The notes below the pieces were generated by a model, which was not told where the DNA came from, did not search any database, and saw only the letters and a list, made by a program, of their open reading frames with translations. From Cinclus cinclus (lineage: Eukaryota > Chordata > Aves > Passeriformes > Cinclidae): a DNA stretch of 64,000 nt. Both the position numbers and the translations under genes were made by a program. How positions within the stretch are numbered: the first letter of the stretch is position 1; each line of letters begins with the position of its first letter. Where the stretch lies: NCBI RefSeq assembly GCF_963662255.1, contig NC_085051.1, forward strand, positions 58,522,654-58,586,653. The letters are read 5' to 3'. Positions 27,401 through 36,240 of this stretch are shown here, piece after piece.

Positions 27401-29681
27401 AGTATCCAACATTGCCTTGGCATTACCAGGGGTACACCTGATGCTCAAAGCAAGGACTTTTGTAGTTCTTGAGTATTTTACTCCCAGTATGAGGTAAATC
27501 AGCCACAGGCAGAGCTCAGTGTTTGAAGAACACCACTGTGCTCTGATCAGCATCCTTGTAATGGCAAACATGACTTTGCACCCAACAATGCTCTCCAATA
27601 TTTTCATACTCTGTTTTGTTCCAGAAGGTCAACTTCTTGCTTTGCTCAACTTCCTGTAATCCTACTGTATTCCCTCTGCAAGGTTTTAAGAGGTTCTGAA
27701 AATCCTCCTATAAATTACACTAGATCCTAAACCAGGAACATACAGGAAGTTTAAGGCCACATGGACTCCATTAGCCTCACTTCTTTTACTCATAGTCTGT
27801 CAAAATTTCAGATATACCCCTAAACTGAAGGGTGTCTTGGCTCTGGCTAAATCAGACCTGACAGAGGGGTGCCCAGCCTCAATTAAAACATCAAGAGAGA
27901 GAAATAAAAACATCAAATTCATTGTTCTCTTCAGCAAGGAAAACATTCTGTTTTGCAGCTTTAATTGTTCCTATGGGCAAATCATGCACATACACTTCTC
28001 AGGTCAACTTCTACCCAGTTCCATTTACCTGTGGATGAATCATTATCTTAAAAGCCTGCAACTGAGACACAAAAAGTGCTAAACATTTAGAAAGGCAGAG
28101 GGCCAGCTAAACCAGCCTTTCAATAGTGCAGTAGGAAGAATACAGCACTAAATACGTTGTTAGTGCAGGGAGCCAACGTGAGGATTCCTGCATGCTGTGA
28201 GCACTCTCACACCTGTAAAAGCAACACAGCTGGACTTGTCTTTGTCAAAGAAAGCTCACAGATCAAAAAGTCTACTAAACCTTTCACAGTGCCTCTCCAC
28301 CTATCACGTAACATTTATGTGCCAGCCCTGCTTTAGTCAGTTTTAAAACCATTGTGCAAGAATTACCAAGCAGTTACAAGGCATTAGTGGACTAAGTACT
28401 TTCTTTTTAAAATCTAAGCCCAGGAACTGAGACAGAATCATAAAATGAGCTACCAAAGGTCACAAAAGTCAATGTCAAAACCAAGATTAGAAGCTCTGAA
28501 TTTCTGGATCCTAGCCCTGTGCTCAAACCCTTTCCCCACCATTTAAAACACGTGTTAACAAATGTAGAACTTCGGGCACATGCTTTACTTGCACGTGCAC
28601 AGGTCACAGGGGGACAGGTATTTCCAAAAAGGCTTGGCCTTATCCACAAAAAGATTATTACAAGTATTTCCACAAACGTCAACCCTTCCATCCTCTCCTC
28701 CCCAGCCCCAAACCACTCCCAACTCCTGCCCTCCCTGCTCCCTCCAGCACTTACCAAAAAGCAAAGTTGTGGCCAGTTGTGGATAAAATACCTATATGTG
28801 TAAATGGAGTAGGGTTCAGACAGATCTTTGGTGATCAGTCTCATGATATCGGGCATCTGCAGCTCTGACTCATACTGGACGTATCGTATCGTTAGGTCCT
28901 CCTCGGGCTGACAGTCCGTTCCCGAGCCTTTCAAACTGCAAGCTGCTGCTAAGGACCCGGAGAGTAACTGCAGGGACTCCTCCTCCCCTCCTTCATCCCC
29001 CTCCTCCTGCTCTTCCTCCTCCAAGCCAGTCTCTCCTGCCAGCCCATTGCGGGCTGCAGTCTTAGCAGCAGCAGTCGTGGTTGTGGCAGCAGGCTGGCTC
29101 CTGTCCCCTTTAGATGGGGGAGAAGGAGGAGGAGAGGGTGCAGTCCTTCCCTGGGGAGGGAGGTGGTTGGCGTGGGGGGACGAGCAGGGCGCTGCGATGG
29201 GGGGCGACGACTGCTGCTGTCCGGAGCCCATTGTTTTGCTGGCTCGCTTGTTCTCCAGCCCCTCGGGGGCCGCCCCAGCCTCCGAGCCGAGGATCTTGCC
29301 CTTGAGGGAGGCCCGCAGGTGCCGCAGCTCGGGGCTGATGAGGCCGTTGAGCTGGTGGTTGTGGTGCGGGGGTCGGTGGTGGTGGCGGTGGTGGTGGCGG
29401 TGCTGCGGGCCCCCCTTGCCGCCGTCGCTGCCTCCTCCTCCTCCTCGCTGCTGCTGCTCCCGTCCGCCCGCGGGTCCCTCCTCTTCCTCCTCCTCCTCCT
29501 CTTCGGCCTCCTCGTCCTGGGCGCCGGTGCAGGCGGCGGCGGCGGCGGCATAGGAGGTGGCAGAGGAGGAGGAGGAGGAGGAAGCAGCCCCCCCTCCTCC
29601 TCCTCCTCCTCCGGGGAAGGGGGAGAGCGTGTCCCCCTGCGGGGACAGGACGCTGCTAGGCCCCGGCGGTACCTCGGCCAT
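12295..29681 (-). CDS. NAA30: N-alpha-acetyltransferase 30 (NatC catalytic subunit), spliced coding span
   Basis: NAA30 is the GNAT-family catalytic subunit of NatC (with NAA35 and NAA38). It is known to transfer acetyl from acetyl-CoA to N-terminal Met followed by a hydrophobic residue on nascent chains at the ribosome. Four exons on the minus strand join as 927+124+56+138 nt = 1245 nt, giving 414 residues and a TAG stop. All introns are GT-AG and the frame is kept (phases 0, 1, 0). Residues 1-270 or so are low-complexity. The acetyltransferase fold occupies about 275-414, with the acetyl-CoA loop R-x-x-G-x-G at 346-351 (RRKGIG) and the C-terminal YENLGF motif starting at Tyr385. The human protein, as I recall it, is about 362 residues; the extra length here lies wholly in the N-terminal tail. 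The chosen ATG has a strong context (GACATGG). Identity is very secure; exact N-terminal length depends on the repeat tracts being assembled correctly. Confidence 0.96.
13006..13122 (-). mobile_element. Short CR1 LINE 3' end in NAA30 intron 4
   Basis: AGAATCACAGAATGGTCTGA through ATCCCAGGTTGCTCCAAGCC; truncated CR1 in the same orientation as NAA30. Confidence 0.8.
13857..13956. repeat. Inverted repeat, 21-bp arms with a 58-bp spacer
   Basis: The left arm (13857-13877, beginning GGCAGCCAGTGG) and right arm (13936-13956, ending CCACTGGCTGCC) are reverse complements with one mismatch in 21 positions. Pairing does not extend into flanks or spacer. It lies in NAA30 intron 4. Confidence 0.85.
17768..17793. 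repeat. Poly(A) run, 26 nt
   Basis: Pure A in the plus strand, so poly(U) in the NAA30 pre-mRNA. Confidence 0.95.
18157..18177. repeat. (AACC)5 microsatellite
   Basis: AACCAACCAACC array in intron 4. Confidence 0.85.
18521..18560. repeat. Tandem duplication of a 20-bp unit
   Basis: GGGACAATTGAGGGAGCAGG is followed at once by GGGACAATCGAGGGAGCAGC: 18 of 20 positions match. Confidence 0.9.
19330..19385 (-). CDS. NAA30: NAA30 third coding exon (residues 351-369)
   Basis: A 56-nt microexon-sized coding exon supplies the second and third bases of Gly351 and then [18 protein letters not shown], the helix following the acetyl-CoA loop in GNAT enzymes. The acceptor is GTGTTTCAG before 19385 and the donor GTAAGA begins at 19329, phase 0. 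With the preceding exon it makes exactly 180 nt, so skipping either one alone would break the reading frame, while skipping both would keep it but remove the cofactor-binding core. Confidence 0.95.
19386..21371 (-). other. NAA30: NAA30 intron 3 (about 2.0 kb)
   Basis: Unique AT-rich intron without recognisable CR1 copies or other features. Confidence 0.85.
21372..21495 (-). CDS. NAA30: NAA30 second coding exon (residues 310-351)
   Basis: This 124-nt exon encodes the core GNAT strands: [20 protein letters not shown], then the basic [16 protein letters not shown] segment and the start of the acetyl-CoA pyrophosphate-binding loop (RRKGI plus the first base of a Gly codon). The acceptor is TTTGTCTTTAAG before 21495 and the donor is GTAAGA from 21371, phase 1. 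The split Gly351 codon is completed by the next exon, restoring R-x-x-G-x-G. Human NAA30 as I remember it has Asn where this exon has Lys348; that is a variable position of the motif. Confidence 0.96.
21496..28754 (-). other. NAA30: NAA30 intron 2 (about 7.3 kb)
   Basis: This intron lies between the first and second coding exons. It is mostly unique AT-rich DNA with a CR1 fragment at 25691-25780 and an A-rich run near 23351-23377. I see no coding sequence or RNA gene in it. Confidence 0.85.
25691..25780 (-). mobile_element. Short CR1 LINE 3' end in NAA30 intron 2
   Basis: AGAATCCCAGAATGATTTCA through CAGGGACACCTTCCACTGG, in the same orientation as NAA30. Confidence 0.75.
28755..29681 (-). 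CDS. NAA30: NAA30 first coding exon (residues 1-309)
   Basis: This exon encodes the disordered N-terminal tail and the first part of the GNAT domain. It starts [10 protein letters not shown], the known NAA30 N-terminus. Runs follow of Gly (24-31), Ser (34-40), Ala (45-50), Glu (60-68), Gln (76-78) and Gly (80-84), then a His-rich block (about 94-109). The conserved [11 protein letters not shown] segment is at about 112-122. A second acidic stretch precedes the folded domain, which opens with [17 protein letters not shown] and runs to HNWPQLCFL. The exon ends after Leu309 (TTG) at a strong donor GTAAGT beginning at 28754, phase 0. DNA of the homopolymer runs is trinucleotide-repetitive (GGA/CTC, GCC, GTG), so allele or assembly length errors are likely here. 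The tail is not part of the catalytic fold in family members. Confidence 0.95.
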
Positions 29682-29684
29682 GTC

Positions 29685-29966
29685 CTACAGGAGAGACCGA
29701 CACAAACTCACCGGGGAGGAGGAGGAGGAGGAGGGCACCAAACCGAACGGGGGCGACGGGAAGGTGGGAGGGAGGCGCGGCGGCCTCACGGGCCGCGCTC
29801 GGCGGGGAGCGGTGGGGGGGGCGCGAACAAAGGCACGCACGGTGCCCGGGCCGCGCCTCGCCGCCCCGCCGCCCCCTCTGGCGGCTGCCCCGCTCCCCCC
29901 GCGGGCGCGGGCGGGGCCGTTCCCGGAGCGCTCGGGGCCCGGGGTCCCCCCGCCGCCGCCACTCAC
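29685..29966 (-). other. NAA30: NAA30 5'UTR intron 1 (282 bp)
   Basis: This GC-rich short intron lies between the predicted leader exon and the first coding exon, bounded by GTGAGT and CTGTAG. It contains a second donor-like GGTGAGTT near 29711, too close to the acceptor to be used with it. If not spliced, this stretch would simply be 5'UTR. Confidence 0.55.
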
Positions 29967-30060
29967 CGCCGCGTCTGGGCAGCTCCCGCTCCGCCGCCGC
30001 CAAGCGCGGCCGCCGCGGCCGTAAAACCCGCGGCCAGTTCCTGTCGGCCCTTACGACACT
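29967..30060 (-). other. NAA30: Predicted noncoding first exon of NAA30 (5'UTR)
   Basis: On the minus strand a strong donor, GGCG followed by GTGAGT, begins at 29966. The sequence TCTCTCCTGTAG ends at 29685, directly before GACATGG, and is a good acceptor. Splicing removes 282 bp and leaves a short GC-rich leader. Reading back from the ATG through the joined leader there is no upstream ATG, and an in-frame TAA occurs at 30051-30053, which would fix the start if transcription begins upstream of it. The 5' boundary given is a guess near the ETS-like site; the true start site is unknown. Confidence 0.6.
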
Positions 30061-30066
30061 TCCTCT
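30057..30066 (-). promoter_or_regulatory. ETS-like site AGAGGAAGTG in the NAA30 promoter
   Basis: The minus strand reads AGAGGAAGTG, a core GGAA ETS/GABP-type site common near start sites of TATA-less genes. It sits about 90 bp upstream of the predicted leader-exon donor, between it and the GC boxes. Confidence 0.4.
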
Positions 30067-30093
30067 CTTGGCGGCGCTGCCTGGCGACGGCGA

Positions 30094-30109
30094 GGCGGGG
30101 CGGGGCGGT
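30094..30109. promoter_or_regulatory. Tandem GC boxes (SP/KLF-type)
   Basis: The plus strand reads GGCGGGGCGGGGCGGT, overlapping GGGGCGG boxes, about 35 bp upstream (in gene orientation) of the ETS-like site. This is a standard arrangement for a CpG-island promoter. Confidence 0.5.
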
Positions 30110-30202
30110 GCCCTCAGACGGGTCCCGGTGCGGGGAGCGCGGGCCTGGGGCAGGGACAGGGGCACGGGAGGGGCGCAGGGGCACGGATCGGTCACCAGGT
30201 CA

Positions 30203-30700
30203 CCGAATCACAGCACCAGCTGGGTTGGAAACACCTCTGAGATCGCTAAGTCCCAGCCTATGACTGAACACATCCAGTCCTTCACACACTCGGGGTATCC
30301 TGAGCTGGCAGGACGCACAGGGATTATGGAGTCCAAGGCCTGGCCCTGCACAGGACACGCCAACAATGCCACCCTGTGCCGGAGAGCGTTGTCCCAACTC
30401 TGAATTCTGTCAAGCCTGGGGCGGTGCCCATTCCCTGGGGAGCCTGGGCAGTGCCGAGCACCCTCTGGGGGAAGAGCCTTTCTTGACATCCAACCTAAAC
30501 CTTTCGTGGCTCAGCTTCCTGCTGTTTTTTCGGCTCCTGTCACCCAGAGTGAACAGATCAGACCCTGCCCCTGCACTGCCTCTCCTGAGGAGGCTTTGGC
30601 CGCTCTGAGGTCTGGGCTGGACACACCAAGTGTCCTCAGCTGTCCCCCATGAGGCCCCTCCAGACCCATCCCCATCCCTGTGGCCTCCTCTGGAACCTCT
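30203..30700 (-). mobile_element. CR1 LINE 3' end abutting the NAA30 CpG island
   Basis: Starts at the CR1 tail (GAATCACAGCACCAGCTGGG) and continues through CCTGGCCCTGCACAGGACAC and CACCCTCTGGGGGAAGAGCC, about 500 bp of a subfamily distinct from the next element. Confidence 0.8.
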
Positions 30701-31160
30701 AGAATAGTTTAGTTTCTTTCCTTCAATACTTCCAGGGGTGGTGACTCCACCACCCCCCTGGGGAGTCCATTCCAATGTCTAATCATCCTTTCTGTGAAGA
30801 AATTCTTCCTAACATCCGACCTATCTGTACCCTGGCACATCTTAGCAGTGTGTCCTATTGTCCTGTCCCTGTTCCCCAGGAGCAGATCCCAAATCCCCCC
30901 CAGGCTGTCCCCTCCTGTCAGGGAGTTGTGCAGAGCCACAAGGTCCCCCCCGAGCCTCCTTTTCTCCAAGCTGAGCTCCCTCAGCCGCTCCTCATCAAAT
31001 TTGTGCTCCAGACCCTTCTCCATCTCCATTGCCCTTCCTTGGACTTGTTTGAGTCTCTAAATGTCCTTCCTGACCTGAGGGACCTAGAACTGGACCCAGG
31101 GCTGGCAGTGTGGTCTCTGCAGTGCCCAGCACAAGGGACAGTCGCTGTCTGCTCCGGGTT
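30701..31160 (-). mobile_element. Second CR1 LINE fragment, same orientation
   Basis: Antisense CR1 including GGGTGGTGACTCCACCACC, AGGGAGTTGTGCAGAGCCAC and TCCTTTTCTCCAAGCTGAGC. It lacks the 3' terminal octamers and abuts the preceding copy. Confidence 0.8.
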
Positions 31161-31906
31161 TTGTTTGATCAGCCTAAGCGGGCACAGACGCTGCCCACAA
31201 GGACATTCCCAGCTGTGTTTAGTCGGGAAACAGGTGCCAGAGGTGTTTTGGTGACACTCTGTTGCAGATCAGAGTGCAGGAGCTGTTGCTTTTCCTTCCA
31301 GAAGCTGCATGGGGGACGTCATTCCTGCCTAGATAAGCCTTGGGCTGCATTGTGTGACTGGGAACAGTGGAAATTCAGCAAGGCTGAAAGACCTCTCAAG
31401 CCATCTCTGCTACTCTCCTGCCTCAAATTACCTCTTTTAAGAGTGCTGCTGGGTACCACAGCAACAAATAAGTCCTTTGGATGTGAATATTATATTAATG
31501 TGCACACAAGGCCCCTCAACAAAAAAGAGAAATAGTGGGTTTTTTTTTTTCTTTTTCTCACATGAAGCTTTGCAGGGCCATCCTAAGACTTGTTCTTTTT
31601 TGTTTGCTGCTGTTATTTTTCAAGGAAGTGAGAGATCTGGGCTTAAAAGTAAAATCCAGGAACTGTTCTACATGTCCTGACAGGATTCTTTAATTAGGAA
31701 GAATAAATAGTGTGGGGTTACAGACTCCTGTTTATTAACTGCTTAGTGCTGAAGTAAAGTGGAAAAAGAGTAAAAGACCTGTTGGAAATTGAGGGAATTA
31801 ATGGCTTTTATTCAAAGTAATTACTTATGGAAATACTGAAATTTTGAGAAAGAAATGGGTATCTGAATCCTCTTATATTTTTTTTATTCTTTTCCAAGTC
31901 TCATTT

Positions 31907-32054
31907 GCCCCATCCCTGGAAGTGTCCAAGGCCAGGTTGGATGGGGTTTGGAGCAGCCTGCTGTAGTGGAAGGTGTCCCTGTCAATGTCAGGGGGCTGAA
32001 ACAAAATTATTTTTAAGGTCCCAACCCAAACAATTCTGTGATTAGTCTATGATT
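31907..32054 (+). mobile_element. CR1 LINE 3' end
   Basis: CCATCCCTGGAAGTGTCCAA to the AATTCTGTGATTAGTCTATG terminus, sense strand. Confidence 0.85.
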
Positions 32055-32440
32055 CAGAGAGATTAATTCATTTTATCTCTATCCATGTTGGCTTTGTGTC
32101 CTGCAGTTGCTCTGCAGATCTGTTTTTAAACACTTCTCTCTGCTCCACAGAGGTGTTCACATACAAAACTGTGTTCAAAGGTTTCATTTTTATTTTTGTG
32201 TGTTTGTTATCAGGCACCAAAGGACCCTCTGGCACAAGTTCACTGGTCTGGGGTAGTTTAAACAGAAAGAGCAAACAAATGTCAGTGCAGGACTGGCCCA
32301 AATTCTGCTCTCATTTGTGTTGCTGCTATGGGACTGGGAGAGTCACAGCCACATGTCAGGGTATTGTCTGTGTGAAGAAGACAATCCGGGCCAAGAAACA
32401 CTGTTAGAGAGGGTGAAGATGATCCAAGTGATGATGAAAG

Positions 32441-32544
32441 CCTGGTCTAGTAGAAGGTGTTCCTGTCCATGGCAGGGGGCTGGAATGAGAAGATCCTTAG
32501 GGGCCCTTCAAGCCAAACCATTCCACAGTTCTGTGATTCTGTGG
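32441..32544 (+). mobile_element. Short CR1 LINE 3' end
   Basis: GTCCATGGCAGGGGGCTGGA followed by AAACCATTCCACAGTTCTGTG, a typical CR1 terminus in sense orientation. Confidence 0.8.
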
Positions 32545-35500
32545 CTACTGCTGAGATATTTTCAGTCTAAGTTCCTACTGTGCTTAAGGTTGTCTTAATT
32601 CTCCTCTCTGTTATGAAAACAGCTGCTTTGAAAACGCACGTTCTCAGCCAGAAGCCACGCCTTTTTATTTCCCCCCTTTATTTTAGGTACAGTTTGTTCC
32701 TTAGTTTTCCTCTCACTGCTTTTGAACATCCCTCAGCCCTGAGCACGTTCATGCCCATCACAAACCACATGTTCTGAGGCAGGGATGGGGCTCACACACA
32801 GGCCTTGTTTGTTGTTCTTCAGTAACTCCTCCACCTTGGAGGTATCAATGGTTAATATGTTAAGAAAACAGCAACTTAGCAAACTTTGGAAACTTAGTTC
32901 CAATATCTGTGAAAACAAAGGGAGCTGCTGGTGGCCTTCCTTCCTCTTCTTTGTTTAAGGCAAATACCTACAGTTTGATATAGTTTCACAGTTGCTCTCA
33001 AGGTATTATGGTAGAAAATGGACATCTAAACATGCCATGTTCCCTGTGGTAACAAAGTGACATCCTAGCTACACCTGAAATAAGGATGCTGGGGGTAAAA
33101 TAATGAGCTGTACTTAATCTAGGCAATAAAATGTAGGAGCAGCTCGGTGCTTAATGAAGAAATTGTTGGGATTTTTTTCTCAAAGAAGGGGAAGTAGTGT
33201 GACATGAGTGTGTGGCATGGAAGTAGAACTGAAAAGTTCTCTGCTGTTCTTCACTTATTAACAAAAATTATTTTGTGTCTGCATTACTTAAGCTCTGGGC
33301 ACACACCAACAAAGCAGTAATTAAGTCTAGTTTTTCTTTCCATCTGTCCAAATAAAAAAATATGTTTTATATTTTGGAATCTGCTTTTTCACATGGGCAA
33401 GTAAAAGTTTTTTTCTGTGGGATTTGTCAGTACTATGGCCCTGAGGGTGTTCCCCTTCCTGAGGGTTTGGGGTCAAGGTCAGCTTTGGGATAGGTCCAGC
33501 ATGAGCATTCCTGCTTCACCTTGTGCTTCCCCATGGGCTTTTTGGGCCATCTGGGCTGAGCCTGGTCACTGTCACCAGGATGTCTCTGCTTGCTTTGCTC
33601 AGGTGTGTTTGGCTGTGGCTGTGACAGCCGGGCCACCCTTGTGTTCTCCCCTCTTCCACCCATCCCACCTTGCTGCTCAGTCCCCAGCTTCCCTTCCCTT
33701 CCGGACCAGTGTCCAACTCTGCCATTTCCCAAGAGCAAGCCCACACCTCGCCATGGTGAGCAGGAATCCTGCATCAATCCCTATTTTTTTTTTTTTCTTT
33801 TTCTGTGATGCTTTGAAAATTTACAGACAGGCACTGTGTGGGCAAAGATGCTGTCATTTCACTGAAGCATCCTGGCTCTGGTCCTCTGCAGCTCCAGTAA
33901 ATACAAGAGAGCAGCAAAGATATACCTGCAGGTCTGAAATTTCTGCACTGAACTCTGCATTTAGAGAGGAAATGCAACATGTGCTGACAGAGGTGGTCTG
34001 TCAAAGTTCCTGAGGCAGAAAATAGAGAATCAGATAAAAAAATAACACAGGGTTATAAGCGCATGGAAGGAGAAAATCAGTAAAACCAAAATGTGTGTGT
34101 ATGCTTCAAGTAGTGTTGTTTGGTTCCCACCGAGGAAAGTGGCTGTTGAAGGGCAGGGTTCGTGCTCAGGGAGGCAATCTGTCATGTAAAAGAGGTTAAT
34201 GGGGAAAGGCTGCGGTTTGGAAAGTGTTGTAACGACAGAAATCACAAGAGGGGAGTGTTGTACAGCACTCCGGTGTCTGCAACTCCCACAGCACTGACCC
34301 CGTGCCCCGTGCCATAACCCAAGTTTCTTTTACCAGAGGAAGATACAAAAGTCACCTCCTGCATCTCTTTTGACAGCAGTAACATTTTTCTCCATGCGAG
34401 ACAAGGATATGTCATGTCAAGATCAATAAGCAGGAGAATTTCCATCTCCACCTCTGTAACTGTGTTGAAACCAAGTGTGAAATGACAGTGAGAGAGATTT
34501 GACAGGTTAAAAAAAAAAAAAAAGAACACAAACCAGAGATCTTTGAAGGATAACTCAATCTTGACAATATTTATTTGATTTCTTGGTCTTACCTCTTTTT
34601 TCATCCTATAAGTGAAATCATGTAAGTCTTTGATCACTGACTGGAAGCTGGCTGCTCTTTCCCTGTCTACTGTCAGTGGCAGGAAGAAATCATGACTCAG
34701 CAGGAGGAAAAAGGTGTGTCCATAACCTCATTCTCCTTTTCATAGGGTGCTCTTAAGCTTTTCAGGAAGAGTTTCCTACTGTCTGCTACCCTGCCAGGAC
34801 TCCATTTGCTTCTCCCTGTCTCCTGAAAGCACAGCACCCTTTGGTAATACTGGAAAAAACAATGCAAGGAGCAGAGAAAATCTCTTCCTGTCGGATCTGG
34901 GTTTGATGTGTGCTTAGAAACCCAGTGAAAATGCACTTAAGAGCAGAGATGCTGCTTCGGAGATGATTTCATGGAAGAGGATTGATTCCACTGTGCCTGG
35001 CATCTGGCCTGGGAAGCTGATGGGGAATGATTAATTTCCAATGATGCACTACACTGTGGATGGCTGGAGATAGTTCTCCCCTTCCCAAACCTTTATTGAG
35101 ACCGGGAAAAGAAGGAAGAGTTTGGGGGAAGGTGCAAGTGTGACATCCAGGAAAGCTCAGTGTATAGCTGCAAAGCTGATGCTGGCAGCTCATCTCAGCA
35201 CTGGGAGCAGGCCTGGCACAGCAGGGAGGGTGCTGTGAGAATTGGGCATGTCTGGCTTTCTCATCCATCATTGTTCCCTGCTGCCAGCATTGCACAAGGA
35301 GGGATTTTGTACTTGGGCAAGTCAATATGTTGATCTCCTTGCATGAACTGCTCACCTACACACTGACCCATCCCACTTCATTGTGTGAAAGGAGCACACT
35401 GGCAGGAAATTCAGGCCTTCTTTCTTGCAGTAACACCCATCAACAGTGTCAGCCTCAGTCTGACCACTTTGGCTGGGTTTGGTTTATTGCTGTCAGTTAG

Positions 35501-35814
35501 AGCATATTAAAACATCATGTGATGCTGTAAGTGAGCTTGCTGAAAGCTGTACAATAGAGACAGACCAAAACTGTAGTGTGTTGAAAAAAGAAAGAAAACC
35601 AACCCCCAAACCCCATAATAATCTGTCTAAAACTGATTAAAATACCATGTAGCAATTTAGGTCATTAAAATATGATCATCTCTTTAGGATGTCCTCTGCT
35701 AGTTCCTGATTTGCTGATAGATTCTCTAAGGTATTAATTATGTGATTAGTAAGTACCTTAAAAAACTGGAAGTGAGGATGGAAATTTAATAAAAAAGGAG
35801 ATGGTTGAAAGAAG

Positions 35815-36240
35815 TTAGGGAATTACAGACACATCAGTTTACCTCCAATTTCCTGAGAAATCCTGGAACAAATAAACAATTTGTAAGCATGTAAGAGAAG
35901 ACAAGGAGATTAGAGGCAGTCAACATGGATTTGTCAAGAACTAATCATGTCAAATCAACCTCATTTTCTTCCATGGCAGAGTAACAGGCTTTGGTACATA
36001 GGGGAAAACATTCAAGTTGTGAGTCTTGACATTAGTTAGATTTTTGTTGGGAAAGACATAAGCAAGACAAGGAAATATTGTATATATGGAGTTATGAAGA
36101 GCTGAGTGCAAAGTATTTCAGAGATTCACCAGGAAGGTGTAAGAGATGTGTCTGACTGGGAGAATTCTGAAAAATGTGACCTGTATGAACAGTGAATCCC
36201 ATAATAAACTCCTAGAGAGAGTTATCATGGAAAGCTCTCA
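35815..36240 (+). mobile_element. Ancient CR1/L3-type reverse-transcriptase fossil
   Basis: Translated with frame slips and stops, this stretch keeps RT landmarks of CR1-like ORF2: NYR-ISLPP near 35821, a QHGFVKN-type block near 35921 and a VSLDIS-type relic of the LDFSKAFD box near 36020. It is far more decayed than the other CR1 pieces here and lies upstream of the region those 3'-truncated copies preserve. Confidence 0.6.

Larger units (their letters stand above)
29190..30190. promoter_or_regulatory. CpG island over the NAA30 promoter and first coding exon
   Basis: CpG dinucleotides and GC content rise sharply from about 29190 and are densest from 29440 to 30190, in contrast to the AT-rich flanks. 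The island ends abruptly where a CR1 element starts at about 30203. There is no TATA box in the expected place, which fits a dispersed housekeeping promoter. Confidence 0.85.
31161..35814. other. Gene-free stretch upstream of NAA30
   Basis: Unique DNA with two short CR1 3' ends (31907-32054, 32441-32544) and poly(T)/poly(A) runs near 31541, 33782 and 34510. The open frames present have no recognisable domains, codon bias or splice partners. Confidence 0.55.

Noticed and set aside
29656..30195. Minus-strand open frame of 179 codons across the NAA30 5' region
   Set aside because: Pro/Arg-rich product of CpG-island sequence in a different frame from NAA30, crossing the predicted leader intron and promoter.
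29163..30263. Long plus-strand open frame (366 codons) antisense to NAA30 exon 1 and promoter
   Set aside because: Its composition is the complement of GC-rich repeats and the CpG island: poly-Gly, poly-Ser and Arg-rich residues, no domain, and stop codons are rare there by base composition alone.
33417..34013. 198-codon plus-strand open frame
   Set aside because: Low-complexity Pro/Ser/Trp-rich product with a poly-Phe run encoded by poly(T); no family recognised.
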